64,000 bases of DNA from Paenibacillus sp. FSL H3-0469 (GCF_038051945.1 NZ_CP150302.1:4464001-4528000); one strand, 5' to 3'. Counted from the stretch's first letter, positions 1 to 9,325 are shown. Made by a program: numbers and translations. Notes: generated from the sequence alone by a model not told the origin.

Positions 1-879
1 CTCCTTCACCTCAGGATTATTGCGGAAAATCTCCGCCTGGGTAATGTTGAACCGGGAAGCAATAGCAGAGACTGTGTCGCCTTCCTGAACCGCATAGCGC
101 AGCGGCGCCTCTCTGCCTTCGGTGAGTACCTTCACTGCTTCTTCTACGCTAAGCACCTTATTGGGATCTGCCTTCACCGGAACGATGTTGACTTCCTCCC
201 GGATCTTGACTGACTCCACCTGATCATTGGCGGCTGAACCAGCCGCTCCCGCCTTGGCTGCCGTCTTCTTCAGCTTCGCACCCGGAGCTGCCGCATTCTG
301 CGGAGCGTAATGCGCCTTAACGGCCTGAAGCACTGCCGCCGCCGTCTCCTGATCCTTCACAATTCCCAGCGGTTCTCCGTCCACAGCCAATTGTACGCCT
401 ACGGCATAAGCCTTGAGCATACCATCCAGCTTGTCCAGTGTAGCTTCGCTGTTAACCTCCGGCTTGTAAGCCCGCTCGGCCTCGGTAGTAATACCGCCGG
501 TCTGCAGGACCATCACAGAGTCAGGATATTTGAGCTGATATTCCCGTCTCTTCTCCTCGAACAGCTTGTTCAACTCCGCCTGCTGGTTCAGCGCACCAAT
601 CTCCTCGCCGTTCACCAGCACCTTATAATAGGTTACTGTATTCGCTGTCACCTGCTTCTTCTGTGCCCCCACCAGGAAGGTGGTCAGCAGAACGAGACCG
701 GCAGAAGCCAGTACCCATGAACGCCGGCGGCGGCGGGATTTCATATCCGGCTGAAAGACACGGGGTTCCCCCGAAGTCATTGCATCCTTACCTTGTTCAC
801 CTGCTGCACCAGATCCTGTGGATGCTTCTGCACGGTTCCGCAGGTTCCCCATCCGGCGTATAAACTTAAATCCTTTCAT
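1..879 (-). CDS. LysM-domain cell-wall protein, probable M23-type endopeptidase (3' end beyond window)
   Basis: Partial gene of 293 codons, open to the window edge, starting at an ATG (879) preceded by a GGGAGAG Shine-Dalgarno. The N-terminus is basic (an arginine run near residues 49-53), then one hydrophobic membrane segment at about 54-72 (WVLASAGLVLLTTFLVG). A G5-like stretch follows (VESVKIREEVNIVPVK). A LysM module begins at YAVQEGDTVSAIASRFN, which in this family binds peptidoglycan. The catalytic part lies outside the window. Membrane anchor plus G5 plus LysM near purA is typical of M23 DD-endopeptidases in Paenibacillus, so this call is inference. It could be another LysM enzyme. Confidence 0.7.
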   Translation of the reverse strand, partial: MKGFKFIRRMGNLRNRAEASTGSGAAGEQGKDAMTSGEPRVFQPDMKSRRRRRSWVLASAGLVLLTTFLVGAQKKQVTANTVTYYKVLVNGEEIGALNQQAELNKLFEEKRREYQLKYPDSVMVLQTGGITTEAERAYKPEVNSEATLDKLDGMLKAYAVGVQLAVDGEPLGIVKDQETAAAVLQAVKAHYAPQNAAAPGAKLKKTAAKAGAAGSAANDQVESVKIREEVNIVPVKADPNKVLSVEEAVKVLTEGREAPLRYAVQEGDTVSAIASRFNITQAEIFRNNPEVKE

Positions 880-1057
880 GAAACTCTCCCTTTCGGCTAT
901 AAAAACAAGAATGTATATGCTCTTCGCGCATCCGATTTGCATGAGTACGAATATGACTGTGTGACGCCTTCGAAAAAGGTTACAAAATATTAACCCTTAT
1001 TAGTCCTTTTTTACTGTACCATAGCATGCAGAAAAATTTCAACTTTGCTCCCATAGC

Positions 1058-1085
1058 AAAACCCGCGAAATTCGCGGGTTTTTTC
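1058..1085 (-). terminator. Intrinsic terminator
   Basis: Perfect GC-rich hairpin (AAACCCGCGAA / TTCGCGGGTTT) flanked by A/T runs on both sides. It lies just downstream of the small membrane protein gene at 1136-1816 and could also act on the other strand. Confidence 0.75.
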
Positions 1086-1135
1086 CCAAAATATGCGTTT
1101 TAAACGGTGGTCCCGTGTCCAAAAAGTGACAATTA

Positions 1136-1816
1136 TTAATTCTGATTCGGCTCTCCACTATCTGGTGTAAGCATTTTCATCAGCGTCTTATATTCATCCT
1201 CATCAACGTACTTCGCAATGATACCCTGCAGTTCCGTAACTTCGCTCTCTGTCAAGCCGCCTTCCAGGGCAGCGGAGATCTTAATCATCTCCTCCTGCGG
1301 GAGCTTGTTCATGAGAATATTGAAGATATTGGATTTGGTATTAGCGGGCAGATTCTCCTTCAGGTCATTCATTGCCTCCGGCGTCATCACCAGATTCTGG
1401 TCCAGCCCTTGCTCACTTTGTTCTTCTCCTGCCTCCGCTTGCCCCATCACAGGCAGCGCGTTGTCCGGCACCGTCTCGTCCACCGTTTTCTCTTGATTAT
1501 TCCCGGATTTCCCGCCGCTGCCATTCTTCTTCTCCCCGTCCGTCTTGCCCGCATCAGCCTCCTTGGTGGAGCTTTTAGTCTCGCTTGAGGCCGCTTTGGA
1601 ATTTTCCTTGGGGGCCCCCCCGCTGCCGCCCATACCGGTCAGACTCTTCACGAAGCCGCCGATTCCCGGCCCTGGCCCGTCCAGCTTGATATCGAAGCTG
1701 GCCAGCACCGACTGGATATACGTATTCACCACATAGGCCGTTGTCAGCATGGACAGGCCGCTCGCCAACACCACAATCAGGCAGACGCTCAGCGCACGCT
1801 TCACTATTTTCACCAT
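1136..1816 (-). CDS. Small membrane-anchored protein of unknown function
   Basis: 226 aa from the ATG at 1816; GGGAGAG lies five bases upstream, whereas the adjacent ATG at 1819 sits too close to it. The frame stays open to 1966, but that extension runs into the purA terminator. One N-terminal transmembrane segment (about residues 8-30) is followed by a Gly/Ser/Lys/Glu-rich low-complexity linker (about 50-120). A C-terminal helical region of about 90 residues ends in LQGIIAKYVDEDEYKTLMKML. I do not recognise the family. The layout suggests an anchored protein with a flexible stalk and a small helical domain. It lies between purA and the LysM gene. Confidence 0.7.
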   Translation of the reverse strand: MVKIVKRALSVCLIVVLASGLSMLTTAYVVNTYIQSVLASFDIKLDGPGPGIGGFVKSLTGMGGSGGAPKENSKAASSETKSSTKEADAGKTDGEKKNGSGGKSGNNQEKTVDETVPDNALPVMGQAEAGEEQSEQGLDQNLVMTPEAMNDLKENLPANTKSNIFNILMNKLPQEEMIKISAALEGGLTESEVTELQGIIAKYVDEDEYKTLMKMLTPDSGEPNQN

Positions 1817-1967
1817 CATCTCTCCCTTGCACCCTGCTCTATTCAACCTCTGAAGAATCAGTTCGCTATTGATCCCATTCTCACAGTATTGACTAGAACA
1901 ACGCCCGGGAAACGTCACCGAAGCATAGAAAAGCTGTTTCCCTGCTGAAAAATCATCTGGACACACA

Positions 1968-2002
1968 GAAACAGGAGCCTCACCGAGGCCCCTGCTCCTA
2001 TA
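1968..2002 (-). terminator. Terminator of purA
   Basis: Stem CAGGGGCCTC / GAGGCTCCTG with a GGT loop followed by TTTCTG on the minus strand, directly after the purA stop codon. Confidence 0.7.
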
Positions 2003-2027
2003 CGTATCTATTTAGTTCTGCTTCGGT

Positions 2028-3314
2028 CTAGATATAGATTGGCAGCACTTGATTAGTCTGTTCACGGTTGCGGCCTACAGAGAAGATCGAGATCGGAATC
2101 CCGGTCAGCTCCGATACACGTTCCACGTATTTGCGTGTGTTGGCCGGCAGATCCTCCAGCGTCTTCGCCCCAGTGATGTCCTCACTCCAGCCTGGAAGCT
2201 CCTCGTAGACTGCTTCACATTCTGCCAGCATTTTTAGGCTAGCCGGGTAATGTGTGATAATGTCTCCACGGTACTTGTAGCCGGTGCAGATCTTCACAGT
2301 CTCAAGACCGCTCAGAACGTCCAGCGAGTTCAGCGACAGGCCGGTGATTCCGCTGACGCGGCGGGCGTGACGCACCACTACACTGTCGAACCAGCCTACG
2401 CGGCGGGCGCGTCCGGTTACTGTTCCGTACTCATGGCCGGTCTCGCGGATATAATCACCGGTCGCATCGTTCAGCTCTGTAGGGAACGGACCGTCGCCGA
2501 CGCGGGTAGTATAAGACTTAGCCACACCAATAACCTGCTTGATCTTGGACGGGCCTACGCCAGAGCCAATGCAGACTCCGCCAGCTGAAGGATTCGATGA
2601 AGTTACGAACGGATAAGTTCCTTGGTCGATATCCAGCATAACGCCCTGTGCGCCTTCGAACAATACTCTGGATTCCGCATCAATCGCATCATTCAGCACC
2701 ACCGAAGTGTCAGTTACATAGCCGCGCAGCACTTCTGCATACTCCAGATATTTGGTCAGAATCTCTTCCACATTCAGCGGCTCAGCACCGTATACCTGAG
2801 TGATCACCTGATTCTTCTCTTCCATCAGTGGACGAAGTCTCAGCTCGAATTCCTCAGCGTCCATCAGATCAGCAATCCGGATGCCGTTACGGGCAGCCTT
2901 ATCCATGTAGCACGGGCCGATTCCCTTGCGTGTGGTACCGATTTTGTTCGGTCCTTTGCGGTCTTCCTCAAGTGCATCCAGCACCATATGATAAGGCATA
3001 ATGACATGCGCACGATCACTGATTACCAGGTTCTTCGTATCAAAGCCATTGTCATGAATATAATTAATTTCTTGGATCAGCGCTTCCGGGTTGATAACCA
3101 TTCCGTTGCCGATAACACAAGTCTTCTCTTTATAAAATACACCAGATGGAATCAAGCTCAGCTTGAACTTCTTTCCGTCAATCAGAATCGTGTGACCGGC
3201 ATTGTTACCCCCTTGATACCGGGCGACCACATCTGCACTTTCCGCCAGAAAATCCGTGATCTTGCCTTTGCCTTCGTCTCCCCATTGTGTTCCCACGACG
3301 ACTACCGTTGACAT
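2028..3314 (-). CDS. purA: Adenylosuccinate synthetase
   Basis: 428 aa, the usual length. It catalyses the GTP-dependent condensation of IMP and aspartate to adenylosuccinate, the first committed step to AMP, in the cytosol. The N-terminus MSTVVVVGTQWGDEGKGK holds the nucleotide-binding loop GDEGKGK with the catalytic Asp. QGGNNAGHT, GTTRKGIGPCY and the C-terminal SVGRNREQT are further family signatures. The start at 3314 is chosen over upstream in-frame ATGs because GGAGG stands seven bases before it and it matches the family N-terminus. It has its own promoter just downstream of the dnaB terminator. Confidence 0.98.
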   Translation of the reverse strand: MSTVVVVGTQWGDEGKGKITDFLAESADVVARYQGGNNAGHTILIDGKKFKLSLIPSGVFYKEKTCVIGNGMVINPEALIQEINYIHDNGFDTKNLVISDRAHVIMPYHMVLDALEEDRKGPNKIGTTRKGIGPCYMDKAARNGIRIADLMDAEEFELRLRPLMEEKNQVITQVYGAEPLNVEEILTKYLEYAEVLRGYVTDTSVVLNDAIDAESRVLFEGAQGVMLDIDQGTYPFVTSSNPSAGGVCIGSGVGPSKIKQVIGVAKSYTTRVGDGPFPTELNDATGDYIRETGHEYGTVTGRARRVGWFDSVVVRHARRVSGITGLSLNSLDVLSGLETVKICTGYKYRGDIITHYPASLKMLAECEAVYEELPGWSEDITGAKTLEDLPANTRKYVERVSELTGIPISIFSVGRNREQTNQVLPIYI

Positions 3315-3441
3315 GTACATTCCTCCGTAGGTGCTAGCAAGCACCATTATTTTTCCGCTTATCATAGGGGCTCTGTACGCGCTTCATCTTGTACGCAGCC
3401 CTCCGGACACCAGGCGGGCAGGCCGCCAAAGCACAATAATC

Positions 3442-3470
3442 AGTGTAACAGCGGCACTTTTTAAAGTCAA
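3442..3470 (-). promoter_or_regulatory. Probable sigma-A promoter of purA
   Basis: On the minus strand TTGACT (-35) and TACACT (-10) are separated by exactly 17 bases, about 120 bases upstream of the purA start. The -35 overlaps the T-tract of the dnaB terminator. I see no purine-riboswitch fold in the leader. Confidence 0.55.
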
Positions 3471-3514
3471 ATAAAAACGAACGATCACAGACTGGAATGT
3501 GCGATCGTTCGTGT
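3471..3514 (-). terminator. Terminator of the yybS-gdpP-rplI-dnaB operon
   Basis: Long stem ACGAACGATC / GATCGTTCGT, extended inward by (GC)ACA/TGT, with the minus-strand tail TTTTTATTT. Confidence 0.8.
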
Positions 3515-3530
3515 ATTGTGCGAAATTTGC

Positions 3531-4892
3531 CTAACCTGCAAATGGTTCTGCATGGGCCCGCTCGTAGTTGACGAACTTGTTGAAGTTCTTGAGGAATACA
3601 AGCTCTACCGTCCCTACCGGACCGTTACGCTGCTTGGCAATAATAATTTCGATAATATTCTTCTTCTCGGTATCCTGATTGTAATAATCATCACGGTACA
3701 GGAACGCTACGATATCCGCATCCTGCTCGATAGAGCCTGATTCACGAAGGTCACTCATCATCGGCCGTTTGTCCTGGCGCTGCTCCACACCGCGGCTGAG
3801 CTGGGACAGGGCAATGACGGGAACGTCAAGCTCACGGGCAATCTGCTTCAGGGTACGGGAGATTTCCGATACCTCCTGCTGGCGGTTCTCCCCGGCCTTG
3901 CCCCGGCCCTGGATCAGCTGCAAGTAGTCGATGACAATCATTCCGAGTCCCTTCTCCTTCTTCAGCCGGCGGCATTTCGCCCGGATATCGGTCACCGTAA
4001 TGCCTGGGGTGTCGTCAATATAGATTTCGGACTCGGACAACGACTGGATACCCATCGTGAGCTTGGACCAGTCATCATCACTCTTGAAATCACCGGTACG
4101 CATAATATTGGCATCCAGATTCGCCTCAGCGCAGATCATACGTTGAACCAGCTGGGGGGCCGACATTTCCAGACTGAAGATGGCTACTGTCTCCTTCGCC
4201 CGCACCGCCACATTCTGCGCGATATTCAGGGCGAAGGCCGTCTTCCCGACGGATGGACGGGCCGCCACAATAATTAAGTCATTGCGCTGGAAGCCGTTTG
4301 TCATATGGTCCAGGTCAACGAACCCGGTGGGAATCCCCGAGGTTCCGCCTTTATTCTGATGGAGCAGCTCCACCCGGTCGAATACCTGCATCAGCACATC
4401 GCGGATGGCAATGAACCCGCTGCCGCTGCGGCGGTTCGAAATCTCCAGAATTCGCCGCTCGGCGTCACTCAGCATAATGCCCACATCTTCGCCGCCGGTA
4501 TAGCCTTCGCTGACAATCTGCGTTGCTGTGCGGATCAGCCGCCGCAGCATCGCCTTTTCTTCAATAATCTGGGCGTAATAATCGACGTTGGCCGCAGTCG
4601 GCACCGCATGCGCCAGCTTTGCCAGATAGCTGACCCCGCCGATATCCTCAAGCTCCCCCTTATCCTGGAGCCGGGAAGTCAATGTAATCAGGTCAATCGG
4701 CTGGCTCTCTTCTCCGAGCTGCACCATCGCCTCAAATATCATCTGATGCGGTTTGTCGTAGAAGTCTTCGGTATTCACCCGCTCCATCGCGGTAATTAGC
4801 GCTTCATCTGATAGTAGAACAGCACCCAGTACGGCCTGTTCTGCCTCCAGATTCTGCGGGGGAACCCGATCGAAAAAGAGATCTCCACCCAT
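3531..4892 (-). CDS. dnaB: Replicative DNA helicase DnaB (B. subtilis DnaC)
   Basis: 453 aa. Hexameric 5'-3' helicase that unwinds DNA ahead of the replisome. The N-terminal dimerisation domain begins at RVPPQNLEAEQAVLGAVLL (residues 9-27). The RecA-like motor domain carries Walker A ARPSVGKTAFALN (about 210), Walker B MIVIDYLQLI, and a C-terminal arginine-finger region with FLYRDDYY. It starts one base after the rplI stop, with its ribosome-binding site inside the end of rplI, so it is translated as part of that operon. A terminator follows. Confidence 0.97.
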   Translation of the reverse strand: MGGDLFFDRVPPQNLEAEQAVLGAVLLSDEALITAMERVNTEDFYDKPHQMIFEAMVQLGEESQPIDLITLTSRLQDKGELEDIGGVSYLAKLAHAVPTAANVDYYAQIIEEKAMLRRLIRTATQIVSEGYTGGEDVGIMLSDAERRILEISNRRSGSGFIAIRDVLMQVFDRVELLHQNKGGTSGIPTGFVDLDHMTNGFQRNDLIIVAARPSVGKTAFALNIAQNVAVRAKETVAIFSLEMSAPQLVQRMICAEANLDANIMRTGDFKSDDDWSKLTMGIQSLSESEIYIDDTPGITVTDIRAKCRRLKKEKGLGMIVIDYLQLIQGRGKAGENRQQEVSEISRTLKQIARELDVPVIALSQLSRGVEQRQDKRPMMSDLRESGSIEQDADIVAFLYRDDYYNQDTEKKNIIEIIIAKQRNGPVGTVELVFLKNFNKFVNYERAHAEPFAG

Positions 4893-4893
4893 C

Positions 4894-5340
4894 CTACTCC
4901 TCCGTTACCTGAACCGTGAGGTTAGCCTTTACTTCAGTATGCAGCTTTACCGTTACCTGGAACGTGCCTACATGGCGGATCGAATCGCTCAGCTCAATTT
5001 TGCGCTTGTCGATTACGATCCCCTGAGTAGCTGCCAGGGTCTCGCCGATCTGCTTGCTGGTGATAGCGCCGAAGAGACGGCCGCCTTCACCTGCTTTGGC
5101 CTTCAGGGTCAGGGTCAGCTCATCCAGCTTCTTGCCCAGCTGTACCGCTTCCTCCTTCTCCTGGTCCTTGCGGCGCTGTTCGGCGGCCGCCTGGTTCTCC
5201 AGTGTCTTCACATTGCCGTCTGTAGCCGGACGAACCAGCCCGCGCGGCAGCAGGAAATTGGCTGCATAGCCCTCCGACACCTCTTTAACCTGCCCCTTCT
5301 TGCCTTGACCCTTAACATCCTTCAAGAATATGACCTTCAT
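4894..5340 (-). CDS. rplI: 50S ribosomal protein L9
   Basis: 148 aa, normal length. L9 binds 23S rRNA near the L1 stalk with its N-terminal domain. The N-terminus MKVIFLKDVKGQGKKGQVKEVSEGYAANFLLPRGLA-like stretch is the family signature. A long connecting helix (about 45-75) and a C-terminal domain (AGEGGRLFGAITSKQI) follow. It overlaps gdpP by four bases (ATGA) and is followed after one base by dnaB, an arrangement conserved in Firmicutes. Confidence 0.98.
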   Translation of the reverse strand: MKVIFLKDVKGQGKKGQVKEVSEGYAANFLLPRGLVRPATDGNVKTLENQAAAEQRRKDQEKEEAVQLGKKLDELTLTLKAKAGEGGRLFGAITSKQIGETLAATQGIVIDKRKIELSDSIRHVGTFQVTVKLHTEVKANLTVQVTEE

Positions 5341-7340
5341 TCAAATAACCCCTCTTTCGCTTCAATTTCGGCCAGCACTGCGAGCAGTCTGGCTTCCGCT
5401 TCTTTGGTTGTTCCTTCAAGCTGTACGGCCGCGTTGGACAGATGTCCGCCGCCGCCCAGCTTCTCCATGACTACCTGCACATTCATCCGTCCCAGAGAAC
5501 GGGCGCTGATGCCGATCAGACCGTCAGGACGCTCACTGATGACGAAGGAGGCAACCACATTCGTCATCCCCAGCAGCGTATCCGCCGTCTGGGCGATCAG
5601 CAGCTGCGGGATCTTCATCCCGGGCTGTGTGACCACCAGCGCGATCTGGTCATACACCATACGCGCATGCTTGATGATCTCCGCCTTCGAGATGTACTCC
5701 TGCAGATCCTCCTTCAGCATACGCTGAATGAGAATCGTATCCGCCCCGACCCGGCGCAGGAACCCGGCAGCCTCGAAGGTCCGCGACCCTGTATGCAGCG
5801 CGAAATGCTTCGTATCGACCGTGATCCCGGCCAGCAGCATCGTGGCCTCCAGCGGACTGAGCTTAATCTTGTCATGAATGTACTGCAGCAGCTCTGTCAC
5901 AAGCTCACAAGTCGATGACGCATACGGCTCCAGATACACGAGCACAGCGTCATTGATGAACTCCTCACCCCGGCGGTGATGGTCCACCACCACAATCCGG
6001 CTGGCGTATTGTACCAGCCGCGGCTCCATAGTCATGGAAGCCTTGTGGGTATCCACAACAATCAGCAGCGTATGCTCCGTCATCATCTGGAGAGCCTGCT
6101 CTGGCGTGATGAAGGTCTTGTAGAGCGCCTCATCCTTGCGGATCTCCTCCATCATCCGGGTAATCGAAGGATTCGGCGTCTCCATCACAATGCTGGCTTC
6201 CACATTGTACATCTGTGCCGCCTTAAGCAGACCAATCGCCGCTCCCACAGCATCAATATCCGGTATCCGGTGCCCCATAATCAGCACCCGGTCGCTTTCC
6301 TGCATCAGATCCCGCAGGGCGTGGGCGATCACCCGCGCCCGGACGCGGGTGCGTTTCTCGGCGGCATTGGTCTTGCCGCCGTAGAAGGAGAGCCGCTGGC
6401 CCGCCTTCACAGCGGCCTGGTCCCCGCCTCTGCCAAGTGCCATATCCAGACTCGACTGGGCAAGCGCTCCCAGCTCACTGGCCGATTCCGAGCCGTAGGC
6501 AAGGCCTATGCTCAGCGTCATCGGCACCTTGAGGTCGGCCGTCATCTCACGGACCTCGTCCAGCACCACGAACCTGCTCTCCTCCAGGGCCTGAAGGCTG
6601 CGGTGATTCAGCAGCATCAGGTACCGCTCGGAAGACAAACGGCGCAGATAGACCTCGAATTGCTTGCTCCACTCGGTAATCTCACTGGCTACCTTCGCGA
6701 TCAGCGAAGTACGCTGCTGATCATCCATCCCCTGGGCGGCTTCATCCAGATTATCCATCATGACAATTCCAATCGCCAGCTTCTCTTCCTCATACCGCTC
6801 ACGCAGCACAACAAGCTCGGTAATATCGAATAAATACAGCAGCCGCTCGCTTGGAATCACCACCACCTCATAATAACGGTCATCGACCGTAAGCTCATGG
6901 CGGTGCTCCTTCAGTACCCCGTCCTTAACCGGTTCCCGCTTGGAAGGCAGGTTCTGCAGAGAAGCCATAACCTCAGGCATCAGCTCCTGCATATCTTCAC
7001 CGACAAGCGACTTGCGGGAGAAGATCTGGCCGGCATTCCGGTTATGCCATTCCACTGCCCGGCCCTCACTGTACAGGATAATCCCGAGCGGAAGCATGCT
7101 TACAGCCTCCCCCTCCACCCGCTTGATGCGGAAGGACAGGCCGTTGATATAATCTACAAGGTTGCGGCGGAACGACAGCTCGGCCTGCAGCATGGTGAAA
7201 CACAATGTGCCGGCCAGGAAGAGACTGGCAACACCGAGGACCCAGTTATAGATACTGACTACTATAATCAGGACCAGCAGCAGTAAGAACGCCCACACGG
7301 TATGATAGCCGTGCCAGCGTCTTTGCAGAAATTTTGGCAT
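5337..7340 (-). CDS. gdpP: Cyclic-di-AMP phosphodiesterase GdpP (YybT)
   Basis: 667 aa membrane protein that hydrolyses c-di-AMP to 5'-pApA. Two N-terminal membrane segments (about 13-50) lead into a PAS-like domain (about 60-150), then a degenerate GGDEF domain (SSERYLMLLNHRSL replaces the cyclase signature). The catalytic DHH domain has GHRIPDIDAVGAAIGLL, VVDTHKAS, VVDHHRRGE and GITVDTKHF as metal ligands. The DHHA1 domain carries GGGGHLSNAA. All expected metal-binding residues appear present. It is the second gene of yybS-gdpP-rplI-dnaB. DarA and a c-di-AMP riboswitch occur in the same window. Confidence 0.95.
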   Translation of the reverse strand: MPKFLQRRWHGYHTVWAFLLLLVLIIVVSIYNWVLGVASLFLAGTLCFTMLQAELSFRRNLVDYINGLSFRIKRVEGEAVSMLPLGIILYSEGRAVEWHNRNAGQIFSRKSLVGEDMQELMPEVMASLQNLPSKREPVKDGVLKEHRHELTVDDRYYEVVVIPSERLLYLFDITELVVLRERYEEEKLAIGIVMMDNLDEAAQGMDDQQRTSLIAKVASEITEWSKQFEVYLRRLSSERYLMLLNHRSLQALEESRFVVLDEVREMTADLKVPMTLSIGLAYGSESASELGALAQSSLDMALGRGGDQAAVKAGQRLSFYGGKTNAAEKRTRVRARVIAHALRDLMQESDRVLIMGHRIPDIDAVGAAIGLLKAAQMYNVEASIVMETPNPSITRMMEEIRKDEALYKTFITPEQALQMMTEHTLLIVVDTHKASMTMEPRLVQYASRIVVVDHHRRGEEFINDAVLVYLEPYASSTCELVTELLQYIHDKIKLSPLEATMLLAGITVDTKHFALHTGSRTFEAAGFLRRVGADTILIQRMLKEDLQEYISKAEIIKHARMVYDQIALVVTQPGMKIPQLLIAQTADTLLGMTNVVASFVISERPDGLIGISARSLGRMNVQVVMEKLGGGGHLSNAAVQLEGTTKEAEARLLAVLAEIEAKEGLFE

Positions 7341-7351
7341 GAGCCCTCACC

Positions 7352-8269
7352 CTATCGTTTCGATTTCTTCACAAGCTCCCGCAGCGGAAACGCCAGGTCC
7401 ACCACACCAATAATCCAGAATCCCGGCAGAGCAATAACAGGGATTGCCAGCAGAAGAGCGATGATCTTGCTCCACTTCCGTTCATGCACCAGGAAGAAGA
7501 GGAAGCCGACGGTCTGGATCTTGAACGCAATCTGCAGCAGCGGCAGCAGATTGGCCGAGACCATTAGCATGAAGCCGCTGTCGGCACCGCCGAACAGCAG
7601 GCTGATGACCACGCCAAGCAGATAATACCAGATGAACGATCTGGCCAGTCTCCATTCCCGCGCCGGCTTCAGCTTAGGCACCGCATATTCCATACTGTTC
7701 AGAATAGGGCGGACAATGGAATGGGTAATAACCGCAATCACGAACGCACTGAGGATCAGCGTCATCGGAATTGCCTGGATCGTCAGCCAGCTCATCTGGC
7801 CAATCTGATCAGAGGAAATGGATATCTCGGACAGCAGCGGATTGCTTGCACCCATACTTGCCAGCCAGTCCGCATAGGTCTTCAGAACATCATAGACATA
7901 GTCGTATAGGTTGAACTTAAGGAACGTCGTACTGATCAGCAGGATCAGCAGGAATTCAGCAAGTATAGCGACCATGCCGGCAATCAGAGTAGAAATCGCT
8001 GAAGCACGCTTCTTGTACCATCGTCCCATCACAAGGGCCGGGATCAGGAAATAGGCCGCAATCAGGATATACATCGGGGTAATCAGGCCCACAATCAGCA
8101 GCACCGGTAACAGATGCAGTATGAACTGCTTGGTGTTAAGGGTCGTAAAGAGCACTATGGCCGGAATAATCATAAAGAATGTTGTAATAAGTAGTAGCGG
8201 GGTTGACAGGGATAACAGCAGCAACAGATAAGCTACACTCCAAGCCACAGATGTCCAGCGAAATTTCAA
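7352..8269 (-). CDS. yybS: YybS family (DUF2232) membrane protein
   Basis: 305 aa, very hydrophobic, with about seven or eight predicted membrane segments spread over its length (first at about 10-50, last near 265-290). It is immediately upstream of gdpP, the conserved position of yybS in Bacillales. Fold and context resemble substrate-binding S components, but the function is unknown. The start ATG at 8269 lies seven bases after the MazG-like gene. Confidence 0.85.
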   Translation of the reverse strand: MKFRWTSVAWSVAYLLLLLSLSTPLLLITTFFMIIPAIVLFTTLNTKQFILHLLPVLLIVGLITPMYILIAAYFLIPALVMGRWYKKRASAISTLIAGMVAILAEFLLILLISTTFLKFNLYDYVYDVLKTYADWLASMGASNPLLSEISISSDQIGQMSWLTIQAIPMTLILSAFVIAVITHSIVRPILNSMEYAVPKLKPAREWRLARSFIWYYLLGVVISLLFGGADSGFMLMVSANLLPLLQIAFKIQTVGFLFFLVHERKWSKIIALLLAIPVIALPGFWIIGVVDLAFPLRELVKKSKR

Positions 8270-8275
8270 CAGTAT

Positions 8276-8614
8276 TCACCTCTTACGCATATGTTCTTCT
8301 AATGCAGATATATCCTGGTACCATTCTTCGAGCTGATGGCCCTCTTGCCTGTGCTTTCGCAGCTTATCCAGCAGTAAATCATCCAGCTCGCGATAAGGGA
8401 TACCGAGTCTGCGCCCCAAGATGTACGAGCTCATAATCAGGCTGGCCAGACTGTCGCCGACACGCGTGGTACTGCCTTCCCACAGCGCCTTGAATAACCT
8501 TGAGACTTGATCAATTACTTCCGTCTTTAACCACTCAATTACCTTGGCACGTTTGGCCACATCCAGATCCTTCGGCACATTGGGCACTGTCTCTCTACCT
8601 CCGGCAAAAAGCAT
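8276..8614 (-). CDS. MazG-like family protein
   Basis: 112 aa, helical and charged. The segment LFKALWEGSTTRVGDSLASLIMSSYILGRRLGIPYRELDDLLLDKLRKH resembles MazG-like nucleotide pyrophosphohydrolase folds, but the canonical metal-binding EExxE motif is not obvious, so catalytic activity is doubtful. It sits seven bases before yybS, consistent with being the first gene of the yybS-gdpP-rplI-dnaB operon. The family call rests on pattern and context only. Confidence 0.6.
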   Translation of the reverse strand: MLFAGGRETVPNVPKDLDVAKRAKVIEWLKTEVIDQVSRLFKALWEGSTTRVGDSLASLIMSSYILGRRLGIPYRELDDLLLDKLRKHRQEGHQLEEWYQDISALEEHMRKR

Positions 8615-8689
8615 TATTCTCCATTATAGCATAAAAATTTCCGAGCCACACGGACGCCTGCCGCCCCTGAATACCGCCATCCGTCTTTC

Positions 8690-8730
8690 AAAAAAGGCCC
8701 GCATTCCGCTTCGCCGGAAATACAGGCCTT
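8690..8730 (-). terminator. Terminator of the CBS-domain gene
   Basis: Minus-strand stem AAGGCCTGTATTTCCG / CGGAATGCGGGCCTT with loop GCGAAG and a T6 tail. Confidence 0.75.
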
Positions 8731-8736
8731 GGTTCC

Positions 8737-9162
8737 TTATAACGATTCGAGCGATTGCCGTGAGACAAATTTCTCGCAGTATTCTATAATCTGGCTCCGG
8801 CGTACAATGCCGATAAACCGCTTCATGTCGTCGACCACCGGTACAAAGTTTTGCACCTTGGCCAAATTAATCAGATCTTCCATATCCGCATCAATCGAGA
8901 CCGCCAGATTGTTCATCCGCAGCGGGACATCCTTAAGCAGAAATTTGGAAGCATTCTCAAAAGTGACCGCGCCGCCCGACTCCTTCATATACCAGAGTAA
9001 ATCCCCTTCTGTAACCGTTCCGGCATATTCCCCGTTGCGGTTCAGGATCGGCACTGCTGTATAGCGGTGAAACTCCATCCGTTCCAGCGTCTGCCGCAAT
9101 GTCGAATCCATAGTAACACATGCGACTTCCTGCTTCGGAAGTAAAAAAAACGCAATATTCAT
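8737..9162 (-). CDS. CBS-pair domain protein, possible c-di-AMP or adenine-nucleotide sensor
   Basis: 141 aa consisting of two CBS motifs. The first is around YTAVPILNRNGEYAGTVTEGDLLWYM, the second around FVPVVDDMKRFIGIVRRSQIIEYC. Stand-alone CBS pairs usually dimerise and bind adenine nucleotides. The B. subtilis DarB/Listeria CbpB proteins are of similar size and layout and bind c-di-AMP, but sequence alone cannot settle the ligand here. AGGAGG lies eight bases before the ATG. It is monocistronic, with its own terminator. Confidence 0.85.
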   Translation of the reverse strand: MNIAFFLLPKQEVACVTMDSTLRQTLERMEFHRYTAVPILNRNGEYAGTVTEGDLLWYMKESGGAVTFENASKFLLKDVPLRMNNLAVSIDADMEDLINLAKVQNFVPVVDDMKRFIGIVRRSQIIEYCEKFVSRQSLESL

Positions 9163-9284
9163 CTCTTGATCCTCCTCAAAGAATTCCGAAGGAATGCTAC
9201 TTTACCTTCCTTGCACTAAAGCCCACCGTAGTTATACGTCTGCCCTCAGCAATAAGTTCCATTCCATTATAGCATGAAGACAGT

Positions 9285-9325
9285 AAACAGCAGCCATTAA
9301 CCTTGCAGGAATGGCTGCTGTTTTT
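9285..9325 (-). terminator. Terminator of the LCP-family gene
   Basis: Fourteen-base inverted repeat AAACAGCAGCCATT / AATGGCTGCTGTTT. T-runs on both strands would let it work bidirectionally. Confidence 0.75.
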
